Source: Methanobrevibacter smithii ATCC 35061 (lineage in GTDB: Archaea > Methanobacteriota > Methanobacteria > Methanobacteriales > Methanobacteriaceae). Taken from it: DNA of 64,000 nucleotides. Of this stretch, positions 62,942-64,000 are shown piece after piece; the first letter of the stretch is position 1, and every line of letters starts with the position of its first letter. Where the stretch lies: positions 335,001-399,000 of the forward strand of contig NC_009515.1 of assembly GCF_000016525.1 (NCBI RefSeq). The letters are read 5' to 3'. The notes under the pieces were generated by a model, which was given only the letters and a program-made list of their open reading frames with translations, searched no databases and was not told the origin of the DNA. The position numbers and the translations under genes are program-made.

Positions 62942-64000
62942 TATGACCAAAGGAAAACATGCAAATATTGAATTAATAACTGGAGACCCTAAAAAAGCTA
63001 TTAATAAATTAGCTTGGCCTATGATGCTATCAATGCTTCTTATAATGCTTTATAATTTAGCAGATAGTGTATGGGTATCAGGACTTGGAGCAGATGCTCT
63101 AGCAGCACTAGGTTTTATAACACCACTATTTATGATTATTATCGGACTTGGAAACGGAATAGGTGCCGGTGCAAACTCATTAATCGCAAGAGCATTTGGG
63201 GCTAAAAAAGACGAATTAGCAAATAATGCTGCACTGCACTCTGTTGTATTAACTGTAATCATAGGAATTGTAATACCAATCATATTACTTCCGTTAATAC
63301 CTGAAATAGTTGTAATTATGGGTGGAGCCAGCGTTACAGAATTATGTATGGATTACAGTAAAGTTACATTTGGATTATTGATTGTATTTTTATTCTCATC
63401 AGTACTTTCATCAATATTAAGGTCAGAAGGAGATGTAAACAGAGCTACAATCGCAATAGCTATTACTGCAGTATTAAATATAATCATAGATCCGATTTTT
63501 ATATATTATTTAAATATGGGGATAGCTGGGGCTGCATGGGCAACCGTAATCTCTGCAGGAATTTCATGTATTGTAATGGCTTACTGGATATGGGTTAAAA
63601 AAGACACCTACATGAATTTAAGCTTTGATCAATTCAAAAAAAGCAAAGGAATCGTAATTGAAATTATGAAAGTAGCTATACCTTCCACTGCAGAGCAATT
63701 AATTATGTCCGGACTTACAATGGCAATAAATGCAATGCTTGTTATAGTTTCAACAACAACTGCAGTAGCAGTATATACTGCAAGTATGAGAATTGTATCA
63801 ATGGCAATGATTCCATTAATGGGAATAGCTACTGCACTTTTAACAGTAGCAGGAGCGGCATACGGTGCCCGTAACTATGAAAAATTAAAAACCAGTTTCA
63901 CATACAGTATCAAATTTGGATTAGTTATTTCATTGATTTTAGGAGCTCTAACATTTATCTTTGCACCACAAATCGCATTGCTGTTCTCATATTCTGCAGC
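62934..64000 (+). CDS. MATE family efflux transporter (cut by the window end)
   Basis: The frame starts at an ATG at 62934 with AAGGAGG 7 nt upstream and runs off the window after about 355 codons. The product starts MADMTKGKHANIELITGDPK. It has the MATE pattern of many helices with LAWPMMLSMLLIMLYNLADS, GAGANSLIARAFGAKK, SILRSEGDVNRATIAIAITA and NIIIDPIFIYYLNMGIAGAA. MATE pumps export drugs or metabolites with sodium or protons. The upstream overlapping MarR gene is its likely regulator. About 100 residues are missing. Confidence 0.9.
   Translation, partial: MADMTKGKHANIELITGDPKKAINKLAWPMMLSMLLIMLYNLADSVWVSGLGADALAALGFITPLFMIIIGLGNGIGAGANSLIARAFGAKKDELANNAALHSVVLTVIIGIVIPIILLPLIPEIVVIMGGASVTELCMDYSKVTFGLLIVFLFSSVLSSILRSEGDVNRATIAIAITAVLNIIIDPIFIYYLNMGIAGAAWATVISAGISCIVMAYWIWVKKDTYMNLSFDQFKKSKGIVIEIMKVAIPSTAEQLIMSGLTMAINAMLVIVSTTTAVAVYTASMRIVSMAMIPLMGIATALLTVAGAAYGARNYEKLKTSFTYSIKFGLVISLILGALTFIFAPQIALLFSYSA

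Noticed and set aside
1-64000. CRISPR arrays, tRNA or rRNA genes, prophage
   Set aside because: No regularly spaced repeats, no T-loop GTTCGA-type cloverleaf sequence in a spacer and no phage structural genes were seen.

Overview
The window is 64 kb of a very AT-rich, densely packed methanogen chromosome. Several genes point to the Methanobacteriales, most likely Methanobrevibacter and probably M. smithii or a close gut relative. These are Mur-ligase and MraY homologues of pseudomurein synthesis, a pseudomurein-binding repeat, a subunit of thiol:fumarate reductase, indolepyruvate ferredoxin oxidoreductase, PAN, aMBF1, NAC, archaeal split glutamate synthase, 2-phosphoglycerate kinase and a giant adhesin-like protein. 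Translation starts are usually marked by GGAGG or GGTGA motifs, and I moved several starts downstream to fit them. No tRNA, rRNA, CRISPR array or prophage was seen.

Layout. 0.5-5 kb: tRNA methyltransferase, a frameshifted PH-domain membrane protein, a C/D box guide RNA just behind PAN, PAN and aMBF1. 5-13 kb (minus strand): an envelope run with two exported proteins (one POTRA-like), a pseudomurein peptide ligase, an MraY-like transferase and an ATP-grasp ligase, then a hydrogenase-maturation protease, a PRMT-like methyltransferase and NikR. 13-18 kb: a broken DUF5654 gene and a PdxT plus three-part glutamate synthase operon. 18-27 kb: HEAT protein, a beta-decarboxylating dehydrogenase with an acyl-CoA synthetase, ArgB, a bacterial-type CDP-ribitol pair (TarI/TarJ) and ArgJ. 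27-30 kb: a palm-domain membrane protein coupled to a NYN nuclease, a phosphoesterase and NAC.

30-42 kb: radical SAM protein, a sodium symporter with a tiny partner, phenylacetate-CoA ligase, an ACT protein and IorAB (together an aryl-acid salvage route), TfrB, a SpoU methyltransferase and a ferredoxin-like protein. 42.6-43.9 kb: an intact insertion sequence with terminal inverted repeats and an 8-bp target duplication. 44-46 kb: uracil permease and Upp. 46-48.4 kb: three unrecognised genes, one frameshifted. 48-56 kb: Dcd, GlyS, a FilR1-type regulator, a TatD-like hydrolase, SepF with a DUF1611 protein, 2-phosphoglycerate kinase, a ZPR1 protein and a histone-fold protein with a coiled-coil tail. 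56-64 kb: a 1414-residue adhesin ending in an LPKTG signal, a pseudomurein-binding membrane protein, and a MarR-MATE efflux pair cut by the window edge.

The best leads are the C/D guide RNA, whose D' guide fits the anticodon loop of a CAU tRNA; the teichoic-acid-like TarIJ operon; the palm/NYN pair; the LPKTG adhesin; the coiled-coil histone-fold protein; and several tiny genes that standard calling would miss. All functional calls rest on reading the sequence and family knowledge, without database searches.
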